The notes: generated by a model not told the origin, from the letters alone. DNA of 35,215 nt from Clostridia bacterium (GCA_016938815.1 JAFGTX010000088.1:1-35215), one strand, 5' to 3'; shown: positions 24,816 to 33,271, counted from the first letter of the stretch. Numbers and translations are program-made.

Positions 24816-26331
24816 CTGCCATCACCTCATCCATATGTCGTCCAGCCATCATATAACCTAAATCTTCTCGACTGACTTTATCGGCATCTACAATGCCTGT
24901 AACTTTACCATTACATAGAACCATGATGCGGTCACAGAATGCTCTTAAAACATCAAGATCTTCACCGACAAAAATCACGCCGACACCTTTCTGCTTTTGA
25001 ACATTCAGCAAATCGTATACTTTATGCGCTGACCCGACATCTAGGCCTCTAACAGGATAAGCTGTAATAATCAACTCTGGCTGTGTTTCAATCTCTCTTC
25101 CCAATAAGACTTTTTGGATATTACCACCCGATAAAAGTCGTACAGCAGTATCTACCGATGGCGTATCAATACTCAATTTATCAACCAAATCAAGCGCTTG
25201 CTTTTTGGCTTCCTTTCTCGACAAAAAGACACCGTGCTGACGATTATATTCTTTCAATAGCACGTTATCCGTAATATCCATCGACGAAACCAAGCCCATG
25301 CCTAAACGGTCTTCAGGAACAAAACTCATACTGATGCCCATATCTATTATTTTTCTAGGTGTCTTACCAACCAAATCCTCACCATTGAAGCGTATGCTGC
25401 CCTCAGTCACTCTTTGCAAGCCTGCAATCGCTTCACAAAGTTCTTTCTGACCACTTCCAGCAACACCAGCAACACCCAGTATCTCACCTTTTTTTACCGA
25501 AAAACTCACATCAAAAAGAGCATGTGCGTTCTCGTGATTATATACCACTATTTTACTCACTTCTAATATATTGTCACCCGGTTTCACTTCTTCTCGAACA
25601 ATCTCAAGGTTGGTAGATTTACCGACCATCTTGTCCGTTAAAGTTCTCGGTTCAAGATTCTCATTTATTAATGTATCAATATATTTACCCTTTCTTAGTA
25701 CCGTAATACGGTCGCTTATTTCCAAAACCTCATCCAATTTATGCGTAATGATTAGAATCGTACAATTGTCCTCACGCATCTTTTTTATAATCTTAAATAA
25801 GTTCTGTGTCTCTTGTGGTGTGAGTACCGCAGTAGGCTCATCCAAAATTAGAATTCTTGCCCCTCTGTAAAGCACCTTTAGAATTTCAACACGTTGTTTC
25901 TCCGCAATAGACAAATCTTTGATTTTAGTATTTGGATCCACCTGAATGTCATAATGGTCACAAAGCGCCCTTATTTCAGCCTCCAGCTTGCTTTTGCGTA
26001 TAAAAAAGCTTCCCTTTTGACCGGCAATCATATTCTCCAATACTGTATGATCTTCTACCAGTTTCAAATGCTGATGGATCATTCCTACCCCATGGCTAAT
26101 AGCATCACGAGGAGAGCGCACAATTGCACGCTCTCCTCTGATTATAATTTCACCACTATCCGGTTGATAGATACCGCAGAGAATATTCATAAGTGTACTC
26201 TTGCCGGCACCATTTTCACCTAATAAGGAATGAACCTCGCCGTAGTTAAAAGAAACTGTAATGTTGTCACTAGCTCTCACCGTGCCAAATACTTTAGTAA
26301 TACCTTTTAATTCTACAACTTTTTCGTTCAT
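24808..26331 (-). CDS. ABC transporter ATP-binding protein with two ABC domains, BMP/nucleoside type
   Basis: This 507-residue protein carries two nucleotide-binding domains. The first has Walker A GENGAGKST (38-46), a changed signature LSIAEKQRVEI and Walker B ILILDEP. The second has a degenerate Walker A (GVAGSGQKEL), signature LSGGNIQKV, and AYPVRGLDVGS where the catalytic Glu is missing. This asymmetry is normal for RbsA/YufO-like proteins. I chose the ATG at 26331 because AGGAG (26341-26337) overlaps the alternative GTG at 26337. It lies 8 bp after the BMP lipoprotein gene and overlaps the next permease gene. Confidence 0.92.
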   Translation of the reverse strand: MNEKVVELKGITKVFGTVRASDNITVSFNYGEVHSLLGENGAGKSTLMNILCGIYQPDSGEIIIRGERAIVRSPRDAISHGVGMIHQHLKLVEDHTVLENMIAGQKGSFFIRKSKLEAEIRALCDHYDIQVDPNTKIKDLSIAEKQRVEILKVLYRGARILILDEPTAVLTPQETQNLFKIIKKMREDNCTILIITHKLDEVLEISDRITVLRKGKYIDTLINENLEPRTLTDKMVGKSTNLEIVREEVKPGDNILEVSKIVVYNHENAHALFDVSFSVKKGEILGVAGVAGSGQKELCEAIAGLQRVTEGSIRFNGEDLVGKTPRKIIDMGISMSFVPEDRLGMGLVSSMDITDNVLLKEYNRQHGVFLSRKEAKKQALDLVDKLSIDTPSVDTAVRLLSGGNIQKVLLGREIETQPELIITAYPVRGLDVGSAHKVYDLLNVQKQKGVGVIFVGEDLDVLRAFCDRIMVLCNGKVTGIVDADKVSREDLGYMMAGRHMDEVMADV

Positions 26332-26339
26332 TTTCACTC

Positions 26340-27500
26340 CTATTGTTCAATCGATCCTACGACATTTTTAACAAAATAGTTCATGCTCAATAAGTCAGCA
26401 TCTGTTAAAACGCCACCCTCTTCGCCAACTGTTGTGCCATCTTGTTTCTCAATTACACCGCCGAATACTTGGAAAGAACCGTCAGCGATTTTTGTAGCGT
26501 ACTCGTCAACTTTCTCTTGAGCGCCTTCTGGTCCGTTTGCTGTGATCGGTGCTAATTGAACAACGCCATCATTCATGCCACCCCAGTAGTTTTCTGGTGT
26601 CCATTCACCATTCATCGCTTTTTCGATTTGAGCTTTGTAGTATACGCCCCAGTTCCAGATTGGTGCTGTCATATATGCGTTTGGTGCTTTTTCTTCAGAA
26701 ATAGAGTTGTAACCAATTGCAGATGCACCAGCTTCTTCAGCCGCTTGTTGTGGACCAGCTGTATCTTGATGCTGAGCGATAACGTCTGCTCCTGAATCTA
26801 AAAGTGCTTTAGCTGCTTCTTTTTCTTTAGCAGGGTCATACCAAGTATGTGTCCATCTAACGTCTACTTCTGCATCAGGATTTACTGCTTGAACACCTAA
26901 CGCAAATGCGTTGATACCTCTAACAACTTCAGGAATTTCAAATGCTGCAACATAACCAATTTTGTTTGTTTCAGTTTTAAGGCCAGCAACGATACCTGAT
27001 AAAAATCTTGGTTCGTACATTCTACCGAAGTAGTTGTTCATATTGTCTGTGCTTTTGTAACCAGAACAGTGTAAAAATTTAATTTCAGGGAATTCTTTTG
27101 AAATTTTTTCAACGTAATCCATGTAACCAAAGCTTGTAGCAAAAATCATAGTTGCGCCTTGATCAATCATGTCTCTCATAACTTTTTCAACTTCTGGACC
27201 TTCCGGTACCGATTCTTTGTAAAGTGTTTTAACACCTAACTCTTGCTCTACATATAAACGGCCTTGATCGTGAGCATAAGTATAGCCACCATCACCAATT
27301 GGTCCTACATATACAAATCCGACAGTTAAACCTTCTTCAGTTGCTTCTGGTGCAGCTGCTGTATCATCTGCTTGTTCTGTTTGTTCCGCTGGTTCACTTT
27401 GATCCGTCGATGCTGCCGGCTCTGAACCGCCACAACCTGTTAATGCCACCATCATCAATAGCATTGCTGCCAACAATAAACTTAAACTTTTCTTCATCAT
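26340..27500 (-). CDS. BMP family substrate-binding lipoprotein (nucleoside-type ABC importer)
   Basis: A 386-residue extracellular binding protein. The signal peptide ends in the lipobox ALTGC, giving a lipidated Cys at about residue 23. A Glu/Ala/Thr-rich linker is followed by the Bmp/Med-like domain starting GLTVGFVYVGPIGDGGYTYA. The repeated motifs IFATSFGYMDY and VIAQHQDTAGPQQAAEEAG line the ligand cleft. Members bind purine nucleosides or related molecules. The start is taken as the ATG at 27500 (an ATG at 27497 is equally possible), with AGGGG just upstream. It heads the four-gene importer operon. Confidence 0.92.
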   Translation of the reverse strand: MMKKSLSLLLAAMLLMMVALTGCGGSEPAASTDQSEPAEQTEQADDTAAAPEATEEGLTVGFVYVGPIGDGGYTYAHDQGRLYVEQELGVKTLYKESVPEGPEVEKVMRDMIDQGATMIFATSFGYMDYVEKISKEFPEIKFLHCSGYKSTDNMNNYFGRMYEPRFLSGIVAGLKTETNKIGYVAAFEIPEVVRGINAFALGVQAVNPDAEVDVRWTHTWYDPAKEKEAAKALLDSGADVIAQHQDTAGPQQAAEEAGASAIGYNSISEEKAPNAYMTAPIWNWGVYYKAQIEKAMNGEWTPENYWGGMNDGVVQLAPITANGPEGAQEKVDEYATKIADGSFQVFGGVIEKQDGTTVGEEGGVLTDADLLSMNYFVKNVVGSIEQ

Positions 27501-27568
27501 GCACACCCCTGTGAATTTTTTCGAATTATTTGTGTATTTCGAAACATAATGTTCGTAATCACAAGTAA

Positions 27569-27597
27569 ATCATAACAAGAGTCCCTTTATAAATCAA
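27569..27597 (-). promoter_or_regulatory. Sigma-A promoter of the BMP importer operon
   Basis: On minus, TTGATT (27597-27592) and TATGAT (27574-27569) are 17 bp apart, with TG in the extended -10 position. The leader to the ATG is about 60 nt and holds two TTCGAA palindromes (27538-27543 and 27520-27525). No purine riboswitch core is present. Confidence 0.65.
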
Positions 27598-27639
27598 TAG
27601 AAATATCATTTTCAATAGAGAATCTACATATATTTCAAT

Positions 27640-27670
27640 AAAAAACACACCTTGTTTTCGGTGTGTTTTT
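27640..27670. terminator. Terminator after the PHP-family gene
   Basis: A perfect 11-bp stem (27641-27651 with 27660-27670) closes an 8-nt loop. Both sides end in runs of A or T, so it can work on either strand; on minus it ends the transcript of the PHP-domain gene, about 80 bp after the stop codon. Confidence 0.75.
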
Positions 27671-27749
27671 GTGTAGTATTTACAACATAAAAGTCATTCT
27701 AACTTGTTTATCTTCATATTCCCTTGTAATAAGCATACGTGCAAAATCG

Positions 27750-28559
27750 CTAGAGCAAGCTGTTTATGCTCGTTTCAACCGGTTGCATTTTATCAAATCG
27801 ATAAACATTCTTATATCCGCGCTGTGCCAAACCTCGTAAAACCTCTTCAAAATTAGCACATAAAGTACCCGTTCCATGAGAATCGGAGCCTAATGTAATC
27901 ACCTTGCCACCTAATTCTTTATAGATTTCTATGATATTCCAATTAGGCAATGCCTCACCCAAATCACCTCGAAGTCCAGAGGTGTTGATCTCTATCCCCT
28001 TATCATCCGCAATGACCTGCTTAAATACTTTTTCGATCAAGTGATCGTATGATTGAAGGGATATCCTCTTGCTATCTGGATTGTAACGCTTGTAGATATC
28101 AAGATGTCCTATAACGGAATAGTCTTTATAAGTAGCGATCATTTGAAACATTTCTTCATAATAGTGTTCAATGGCTTCCAAAGTACCATATGCACTGAAG
28201 AAATCACCCAGATAAAAATCCATGCGCTCACAACCGTGCATGGAACCCAAAGCGAAGTCAAATGCTCCCTGTCTCACGAATTTAGAAGAAGCCTCTAGAA
28301 CATGAGGTTGAAGCCCTACTTCGACACCCGCTTTAATGCTGATCTTATTTTCATACCTATCTTTTAATCTCGCCACTTCAACTTGATAGTCTGACGCAGA
28401 AAATTGAAATTGATCGGTACCATCTGTAGAATCAAAATCCAAATGGTCGGTAAAACAAATTTCCTGCATGCCTTGTCTTATTGCAGCGACAACAATTTCT
28501 TCCATCGGTACGGAACAATCTCCGGAAAACGCCGTATGCACGTGATAATCAAACAACAT
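27750..28559 (-). CDS. PHP domain phosphoesterase, histidinol-phosphatase (HisJ/HisK) type
   Basis: A 269-residue metal-dependent phosphatase of the PHP family. Metal ligands are visible in order: DYHVHTAFSGD (His6, His8), FTDHLDF, the Glu-containing KAGVEVGLQP, GSMHG, GHLDIYKRY, and the C-terminal GSDSHG. This set and the length match histidinol-phosphatase (HisJ type), which removes the phosphate from histidinol phosphate in histidine synthesis. No other his gene is nearby, so another small phosphate ester is possible. I chose the ATG at 28559, with GGAGG 5 nt upstream; the TTG at 28571 would overlap that site. Confidence 0.85.
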   Translation of the reverse strand: MLFDYHVHTAFSGDCSVPMEEIVVAAIRQGMQEICFTDHLDFDSTDGTDQFQFSASDYQVEVARLKDRYENKISIKAGVEVGLQPHVLEASSKFVRQGAFDFALGSMHGCERMDFYLGDFFSAYGTLEAIEHYYEEMFQMIATYKDYSVIGHLDIYKRYNPDSKRISLQSYDHLIEKVFKQVIADDKGIEINTSGLRGDLGEALPNWNIIEIYKELGGKVITLGSDSHGTGTLCANFEEVLRGLAQRGYKNVYRFDKMQPVETSINSLL

Positions 28560-28592
28560 ATATGCCTCCAATCCCTGTCTGTTAATGATGAG

Positions 28593-28601
28593 ATTATAGC
28601 A
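28593..28601 (-). promoter_or_regulatory. Extended -10 promoter of the PHP-family gene
   Basis: On minus, TGC followed by TATAAT (28598-28593) gives an extended -10. The -35 region at 17 bp (TATGAA) is poor. The same TATGCTATA core occurs in the ssb promoter. Confidence 0.5.
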
Positions 28602-28626
28602 TATTATATTTATTATTCATATAGCA

Positions 28627-29031
28627 CTAAAAAGGAATATCGTCGTGCACTTCCACTTCAATGCCGGCTCTAAGTTCATCTGGTACCATCTGTTTTTTGC
28701 TCTCTAAAAAGCGGATTTTACGTGCCGCAATCTCTGTTAAAAAAATCTTTTCACCATTATTGCCATCAAAATTGTCGGTTCTAACAGAACCACTCACACC
28801 AATCAAAGCCCCCTTGCTCATGTACTGACACACGATTTCTGCAAGCTTGCCAAACACTGCAATTCTAGGAAAATCCGCTGTTGCCCGATTTTCAGATTCA
28901 AAGCGTTCTCTGATTTCCTTCGAAAGACCACGATCTACCCCAATTGAAAATTTCACATAAGGAGTCCCATTAGCACTTTGCTTAAGTTCTGGATCTGCGG
29001 TCAATCGACCTACTAAGCTAACATCATTCAT
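28627..29031 (-). CDS. ssb: Single-stranded DNA-binding protein (short form)
   Basis: A 134-residue OB-fold protein that coats single-stranded DNA during replication and repair. The N-terminal MNDVSLVGRLTADPELK and the internal GVSGSVRTDNFDG are typical of SSB. The tail ends in the acidic, partner-binding DDIPF. It lacks the long Gly/Gln-rich linker of the main replication SSB. It is also not next to rpsF or rpsR, so it is probably a secondary SSB. The ATG at 29031 has GAGGTG at good spacing; a GTG one codon earlier is possible. Its promoter has a possible operator. Confidence 0.92.
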   Translation of the reverse strand: MNDVSLVGRLTADPELKQSANGTPYVKFSIGVDRGLSKEIRERFESENRATADFPRIAVFGKLAEIVCQYMSKGALIGVSGSVRTDNFDGNNGEKIFLTEIAARKIRFLESKKQMVPDELRAGIEVEVHDDIPF

Positions 29032-29042
29032 CACTTCACCTC

Positions 29043-29092
29043 ATTTACATTTTTTGTAAATTAAGTATAGCATACTTTTGCTTTTTTTCCAA
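29043..29092 (-). promoter_or_regulatory. ssb promoter with a downstream inverted-repeat operator candidate
   Basis: On minus, TTGGAA (29092-29087) and TATACT (29069-29064) are 17 bp apart, with TGC giving an extended -10. Directly after the -10, ATTTACA (29043-29049) and TGTAAAT (29055-29061) form a 7-5-7 inverted repeat across the expected transcription start. Confidence 0.6.
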
Positions 29093-29103
29093 TAATTGTA
29101 ATT

Positions 29104-30285
29104 TTATATTTCTGTCCCACAATTGGTACAAAATTTTCCTTGGCCCTTTTCACCACAATTGGAACAAAAGCGATTTTGAATCACACCAACAGACGTTCCA
29201 CAAGCGCTGCAAAATTTTCCATTAACCGTATTACCGCATTTATTACAAACACTTGAAGATACAGAATATGTATCTGTATTTTCACTGACGCCCTGCTGAG
29301 ATGGTACATTTTGAGAGATAACTTGTGATTGTCCAACACCATGAAAAGCATTGCCCATGGCTTGATTCATCATATTGAGATTCATGAAACCAACGCCAGC
29401 CCCACCCTCGTTTTGTGCCGCAGCATAAAATGCATTGTTAAGAATCGCCTGTTGAGAAGCCATATCTCCCGATTTTTCAAAATCATTTATTTTCTCTTTG
29501 CTGGTATCATCCAACATAACGTTAACTATGTGAAAATCTACAATACGCAATCCCCGCTCGCGGATATGCTTATCAAAAACTTTTTCATTCATCAACTCTT
29601 TGACTAAAAAACTATGCGATGGTAAATCTAACGGAAATACACGATGTTCTTCATCACACAGTGAGTTTAAAACCGCCTGAAAAACCGCGATAATTTCTAA
29701 GCGCATTTGATTGCAAAGTTCTTCCTTATCGTATATCGCTGCCGTTCCACCGATGCGTTCTAAAAATTTTGCAGGATGGTCTATCTGGAAAGTATAATTG
29801 CCACTGCATTTGATGCCTACACTAATAGGTACAGCGATACCTGGTCTTCGAACATCTGCCATACAGTGTTCCCAATCTCTGTACAAAACAGGCGAAATTG
29901 TCCCAAAACCATTATTAAGAATTTCTTTTGTATTCAAAAAAAATACGGCCTGATCTTGAAAAGCGGCACCACCAAAAGTAAAGCGTGTCCACATCTCACG
30001 GAACATGTCTTTATGATCACCGGAAAAAAAGGATGGTGAGGCTTCTGAGTTGAATTCAAAAGCACCCGGTTCTGCAGTTGCATCTAAAACTTTACCGTTG
30101 TCTACAATAATAGCCATCTGACCTGGATTAACGATAACAACGCTTCCATTTCTCACAATGCCATTTTTACCACTTTTTTTCATCATCAGAATATTGTCAC
30201 TCATGTTGTCACATCTTATAGTCGTTAAATTTTGACTACCAGCTGTCCCCTTGATACTATCAATTGCTGTTTTTAATAAACCCAT
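29104..30285 (-). CDS. SPFH-domain protein with two C-terminal zinc ribbons (YdjI-like)
   Basis: A 393-residue protein. The main part (about 20-290) matches the SPFH / 'virion core' type protein represented by B. subtilis YdjI: it begins with TTIRCDNMSDNILM and contains GSVVIVNPGQMAIIVDNGKV and FREMWTRFTFGG. The Gln/Asn/Gly-rich middle is followed by two zinc ribbons with Cys347-350-359-362 and Cys374-377-386-389. SPFH proteins form membrane-associated rings or scaffolds; YdjI belongs to an operon with a PspA-family protein in B. subtilis. Its ATG overlaps the stop codon of the upstream zinc-ribbon membrane protein by one base. Confidence 0.83.
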   Translation of the reverse strand: MGLLKTAIDSIKGTAGSQNLTTIRCDNMSDNILMMKKSGKNGIVRNGSVVIVNPGQMAIIVDNGKVLDATAEPGAFEFNSEASPSFFSGDHKDMFREMWTRFTFGGAAFQDQAVFFLNTKEILNNGFGTISPVLYRDWEHCMADVRRPGIAVPISVGIKCSGNYTFQIDHPAKFLERIGGTAAIYDKEELCNQMRLEIIAVFQAVLNSLCDEEHRVFPLDLPSHSFLVKELMNEKVFDKHIRERGLRIVDFHIVNVMLDDTSKEKINDFEKSGDMASQQAILNNAFYAAAQNEGGAGVGFMNLNMMNQAMGNAFHGVGQSQVISQNVPSQQGVSENTDTYSVSSSVCNKCGNTVNGKFCSACGTSVGVIQNRFCSNCGEKGQGKFCTNCGTEI

Positions 30286-31718
30286 TACACCGTCTCCTTT
30301 CTCTTGCTGAAAAATTCATTTATGCCATTAATCCACTGAGTGATTTTTTTAGCGTTCTCTTCCCCTACATCATAGAGGATTTCTATCTTCCAGTCATAAT
30401 CTGCAAGATCATACTCCGTGCCGCAGTACTTACATTGACCATCATCCGACAAATCCATCGGCATACCACAACCTTTACAATAAACCGATTCGATATCAAA
30501 GATATTTTTATAAAACACCTCTTGATGCCGATATAAAACAACGCCAAAGTTTCGTGTACTTTCCTTCACACGTCTTTCTGGGGTAAGATACAGGTTGAAT
30601 GTGGCAATTTCCAGCTTAACATGTTGCCGACCATTCTTAATCCAAAATTTTTTAATCGTAATATGAGATAAATCCGTTTCACTAAAAATCAACCGATCCT
30701 CTTCTGTCTCTATGCTATTCCTCCAAGTAGCAAAAAAAGCTTCGTCCATGAAAGCCTTCATCTTATTAGGTGCATTTTGATAAGTCAGCATCAATCGCTT
30801 CAGCAGGTAGCCCGCACGTTCATTGACCCTTTGTGGACTGCTCATCCTATCGAAGCGAATCAATCTTCTATATTGAAGAATAGCGTAAATATATAACACG
30901 GCACTAACAAAACCTGCTACGATCATAACATACATCCCAGTGCAACTTACTGTAGAAATAAGTTTACTTCCTCTGAAAAATATACTTGCTAAAAATGCCG
31001 GCAGTATCATATATCCAATCAAACGCCCAATCTTTTGGCCCTTATCCACACGCTTCATGTCGTCGGTTTTTTCGCCTGTCGTTCCACCTCTAACCCCGTC
31101 GTTTTCCAACTTCAAATCACTGAGAATCCAATCGTAGGCATCTGCTGAATATTTTGCGCCACAATGTATACAAATAAACAGCTCACCCTCTAATTCGATG
31201 AGACTGCCACAACCTTGGCAATAAAATTCTTTATGTCCTTTTTGTTCTGGATTTCTAGATAGAATCATCTTAAGACTCGCTCTTGGAAATTCCCTCTTCC
31301 ACATCACCGTATCCGTTGCCGTATCGATTAAAATTTCCTGATAATTGCCTGTGAGTTTTTCTTCTGTAACCGAAAATTTTCCGAAATTTGAAACAGTGAG
31401 CGACTCATCGCGCTCCTTCTCTTTTTTTGGAAAAAACCGAATCTCTCGTCTCAATCCCAACTGATTTAAATTATTAATCTCCATTTTCAAAGTTTGAAAT
31501 AGCAGATCCGACACGCTGTTCATCACCGTGTTTATATTTCTATTCCTGAACAGATCGAAATAGAGCATTCTAAATTTCAAAGATTTTTCTTCACTGATCC
31601 TTCTGTCAAACTCACCTCCAAAACTATTCTCCGGTCTATAGGTCTTCTGATTTTCCATTTTTTCCATTAGAAATCCAAAGAGTGCCATCTCAATAATAAA
31701 AATCAAAAATAACTTCAT
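30285..31718 (-). CDS. Membrane protein with two zinc ribbons, YdjG-like
   Basis: A 477-residue protein of the TFIIB-type zinc-ribbon membrane group resembling B. subtilis YdjG. It has an N-terminal hydrophobic helix (about 2-18), a first zinc ribbon CQGCGSLIELEGELFICIHC (Cys167, 170, 183, 186), and two membrane helices at about 233-285. A TIM44-like soluble region follows (about 300-405), then a second zinc ribbon (Cys414, 417, 429, 432, in CKGCGMPMDLSDDGQCKYC). Both ribbons are followed by a similar D/S-A-x-YDW segment, suggesting an internal duplication. The start has GGGGGGAT upstream. It is in an operon with the SPFH protein and a small membrane protein. The molecular role is unknown. 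Confidence 0.75.
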   Translation of the reverse strand: MKLFLIFIIEMALFGFLMEKMENQKTYRPENSFGGEFDRRISEEKSLKFRMLYFDLFRNRNINTVMNSVSDLLFQTLKMEINNLNQLGLRREIRFFPKKEKERDESLTVSNFGKFSVTEEKLTGNYQEILIDTATDTVMWKREFPRASLKMILSRNPEQKGHKEFYCQGCGSLIELEGELFICIHCGAKYSADAYDWILSDLKLENDGVRGGTTGEKTDDMKRVDKGQKIGRLIGYMILPAFLASIFFRGSKLISTVSCTGMYVMIVAGFVSAVLYIYAILQYRRLIRFDRMSSPQRVNERAGYLLKRLMLTYQNAPNKMKAFMDEAFFATWRNSIETEEDRLIFSETDLSHITIKKFWIKNGRQHVKLEIATFNLYLTPERRVKESTRNFGVVLYRHQEVFYKNIFDIESVYCKGCGMPMDLSDDGQCKYCGTEYDLADYDWKIEILYDVGEENAKKITQWINGINEFFSKRKETV

Positions 31719-31733
31719 TTTATCCCCCCATTA

Positions 31734-32165
31734 CTATTTGAAATATTCGTTTATGTGTTCTATCTTGTCGACAACCACTACGATATTCTGTGGATTATCC
31801 GGCAAAGAGGTCAGCAAATCCATAATATAATCCAATTGCATACTGAAATATTTATAAATCCCTAAAAGCCACCAAGCTGCGAATAGAACCATACACCCCA
31901 GTAAAAACTTATTTATCAATGTTGCTCTCGCCAAATTTCGGATATTGGCATTTTCAGTTCTCTTAAAGGCTTTAAAAAACGTCACGAACCATCCGAGAAT
32001 CGGTATATACATTGCCAATAGAATCATCCAGAATCTTCCCATAGAAACAAGGCCTTGATCCGTTGTCTCTTGTACTACCGCCCTTCCATGTGTACCAAGC
32101 TTGCCCTTTTCGCCTAATGCTGTTAATTTTCCCATCCTTTCCATCACCTCTACTAGATTCATCAT
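31734..32165 (-). CDS. Small membrane protein, first gene of the YdjG/YdjI-like operon
   Basis: I do not recognise this 143-residue protein. Residues 1-42 are soluble; two membrane helices follow (about 43-66, MGRFWMILLAMYIPILGWFV, and about 88-107, FLLGCMVLFAAWWLLGIYKY), separated by a basic loop, and a short soluble tail. The ATG at 32165 has only a weak TAGGT upstream. The in-frame ATG at 32135 has AGAGGTGA at 8-nt spacing and may be the real start (133 residues). The gene ends 15 bp before the zinc-ribbon protein gene. By position it may correspond to YdjH of the B. subtilis operon, but I see no sequence support for that. Confidence 0.65.
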   Translation of the reverse strand: MMNLVEVMERMGKLTALGEKGKLGTHGRAVVQETTDQGLVSMGRFWMILLAMYIPILGWFVTFFKAFKRTENANIRNLARATLINKFLLGCMVLFAAWWLLGIYKYFSMQLDYIMDLLTSLPDNPQNIVVVVDKIEHINEYFK

Positions 32166-32482
32166 TCTATTTACCTAACTACACATCACCATACCGTATG
32201 GAGTAGTTCATAACGTTTCACTTTAACGTTAAAGTAAATTGCAAAAATAGCTTACCATAATTCTGAAATCTAAGTCAATACTCATGACTGGATTAACTGC
32301 TCAGCTCATTGACGATTACCGAGACAGGACTTGCACCTGCTAGTGTGGTTCAGCTTCGCTGAACGCACAAAAAATAGAAAGAGACCTTTCGGCCTCTCCC
32401 TGTCAATGAAGACTTTATGCTAATTAAGCCTATAAGGGGAATTATAGTACTTAATCGTCAGCATATTAATTTATGAAAACGG
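32166..32482. other. Gene-free stretch with palindromes, a stem-loop and a terminator
   Basis: No coding frame is supported here. Reading left to right it holds the inverted repeat CCATAC-C-GTATGG (32189-32201), the perfect 16-bp palindrome ACTTTAACGTTAAAGT (32220-32235), a T-arm-like stem-loop (32324-32340), an 11-bp bulged hairpin (32344-32369) and the terminator of the short-chain dehydrogenase gene. Confidence 0.7.
32369..32397 (-). terminator. Terminator of the short-chain dehydrogenase gene
   Basis: On minus, AGAGGCC and GGTCTCT form a 7-bp stem with one G-U pair (32391-32397 with 32380-32386) around a GAAA tetraloop, followed by TTCTATTTTTT. It lies about 85 bp after the stop codon. 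Confidence 0.8.
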
Positions 32483-33271
32483 TTATGCGATTCCGCCACC
32501 GTCTACAACTATATGTGTACCCGTTACCCAAGCAGATAAATCACTTGCTAGAAAAAGAACTGCATTTGCTATGTCATTGACATCGCCGACTCTATTGATC
32601 GGACGTGCCGCAGCCTCTTCCATAAAAATATTTTCATCTTCTCCAAGTTGTGCACATTCGCTTCTGAGCATTGCTGTATCCACGTCTCCAGGACACACAC
32701 AATTAACACGAATGTTGTCTTTGCCATGATCAATAGCCATGGCACGCGTCATATTCCAAGCGCCACCTTTAGCAGCACAATATGAAACTGCATCGCCGCC
32801 GCCTTTAAGCGACCAGCCTGAGCCAGAATTGATAATGCTACCGCCGCCAGCTTTGACCATATGAGGAATAGCATAGTGAGAAACCAAATAAATGCCTCTT
32901 AGCGTCACATTCATCGCTAAATCCCACTCTTTCAAACTCAATTCAACCGCATTCTTGCGAATTGCTACTCCAGCATTATTAAATAATACATTAATTCCAC
33001 CAAAGTTGTCAACTACTTTGTTAATCGCTTGCTCACAACTCTCAGCACTCGTTACGTCACAATTCACATAAATGGCCTGGCCACCCTTTGCCCTTATTTG
33101 AGACGCTTCACGCTCACCGATTTCATCTTGAATATCCAGTATGGCAACCTTACCACCCATGGATGCAAATAATTTCGCGGTGCCAAGTCCAATACCACCA
33201 GCAGCACCGGTCACAACGATTACCTTGTTATCCATTGCTAAACTATTTAATGTTTTTTGTCTTAGTTCCAT
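32483..33271 (-). CDS. Short-chain dehydrogenase/reductase (SDR, classical type)
   Basis: A 262-residue NAD(P)-dependent oxidoreductase. The cofactor motif is VVTGAAGGIGLGTA (TGxxxGxG), followed by an acidic residue after the second strand (ILDIQDE), which favours NAD over NADP. NNAGVAI marks the core. The catalytic set includes the Ser of NSGSGW and the YCAAK (YxxxK) motif. The C-terminus has VNCVCPGDVDTAML and the terminal VTGTHIVVDGGGIA. The length and motifs fit FabG-like, glucose-dehydrogenase-like or hydroxysteroid-dehydrogenase-like enzymes; the substrate cannot be inferred. GAGGT precedes the ATG at 33271. It stands alone with its own terminator and an operator-like palindrome upstream. 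Confidence 0.92.
   Translation of the reverse strand: MELRQKTLNSLAMDNKVIVVTGAAGGIGLGTAKLFASMGGKVAILDIQDEIGEREASQIRAKGGQAIYVNCDVTSAESCEQAINKVVDNFGGINVLFNNAGVAIRKNAVELSLKEWDLAMNVTLRGIYLVSHYAIPHMVKAGGGSIINSGSGWSLKGGGDAVSYCAAKGGAWNMTRAMAIDHGKDNIRVNCVCPGDVDTAMLRSECAQLGEDENIFMEEAAARPINRVGDVNDIANAVLFLASDLSAWVTGTHIVVDGGGIA

Noticed and set aside
24808-26331. Broken second ATPase domain as evidence of a pseudogene
   Set aside because: The degenerate Walker A and missing catalytic Glu in the second domain are normal for this double-ABC family.
27501-27600. Purine riboswitch before the BMP importer operon
   Set aside because: The conserved core sequences and three-way junction are not found; the region is a short leader with a sigma-A promoter.
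32324-32400. Possible tRNA gene on minus
   Set aside because: Only a T-arm-like stem-loop is present; acceptor, D and anticodon arms cannot be formed.
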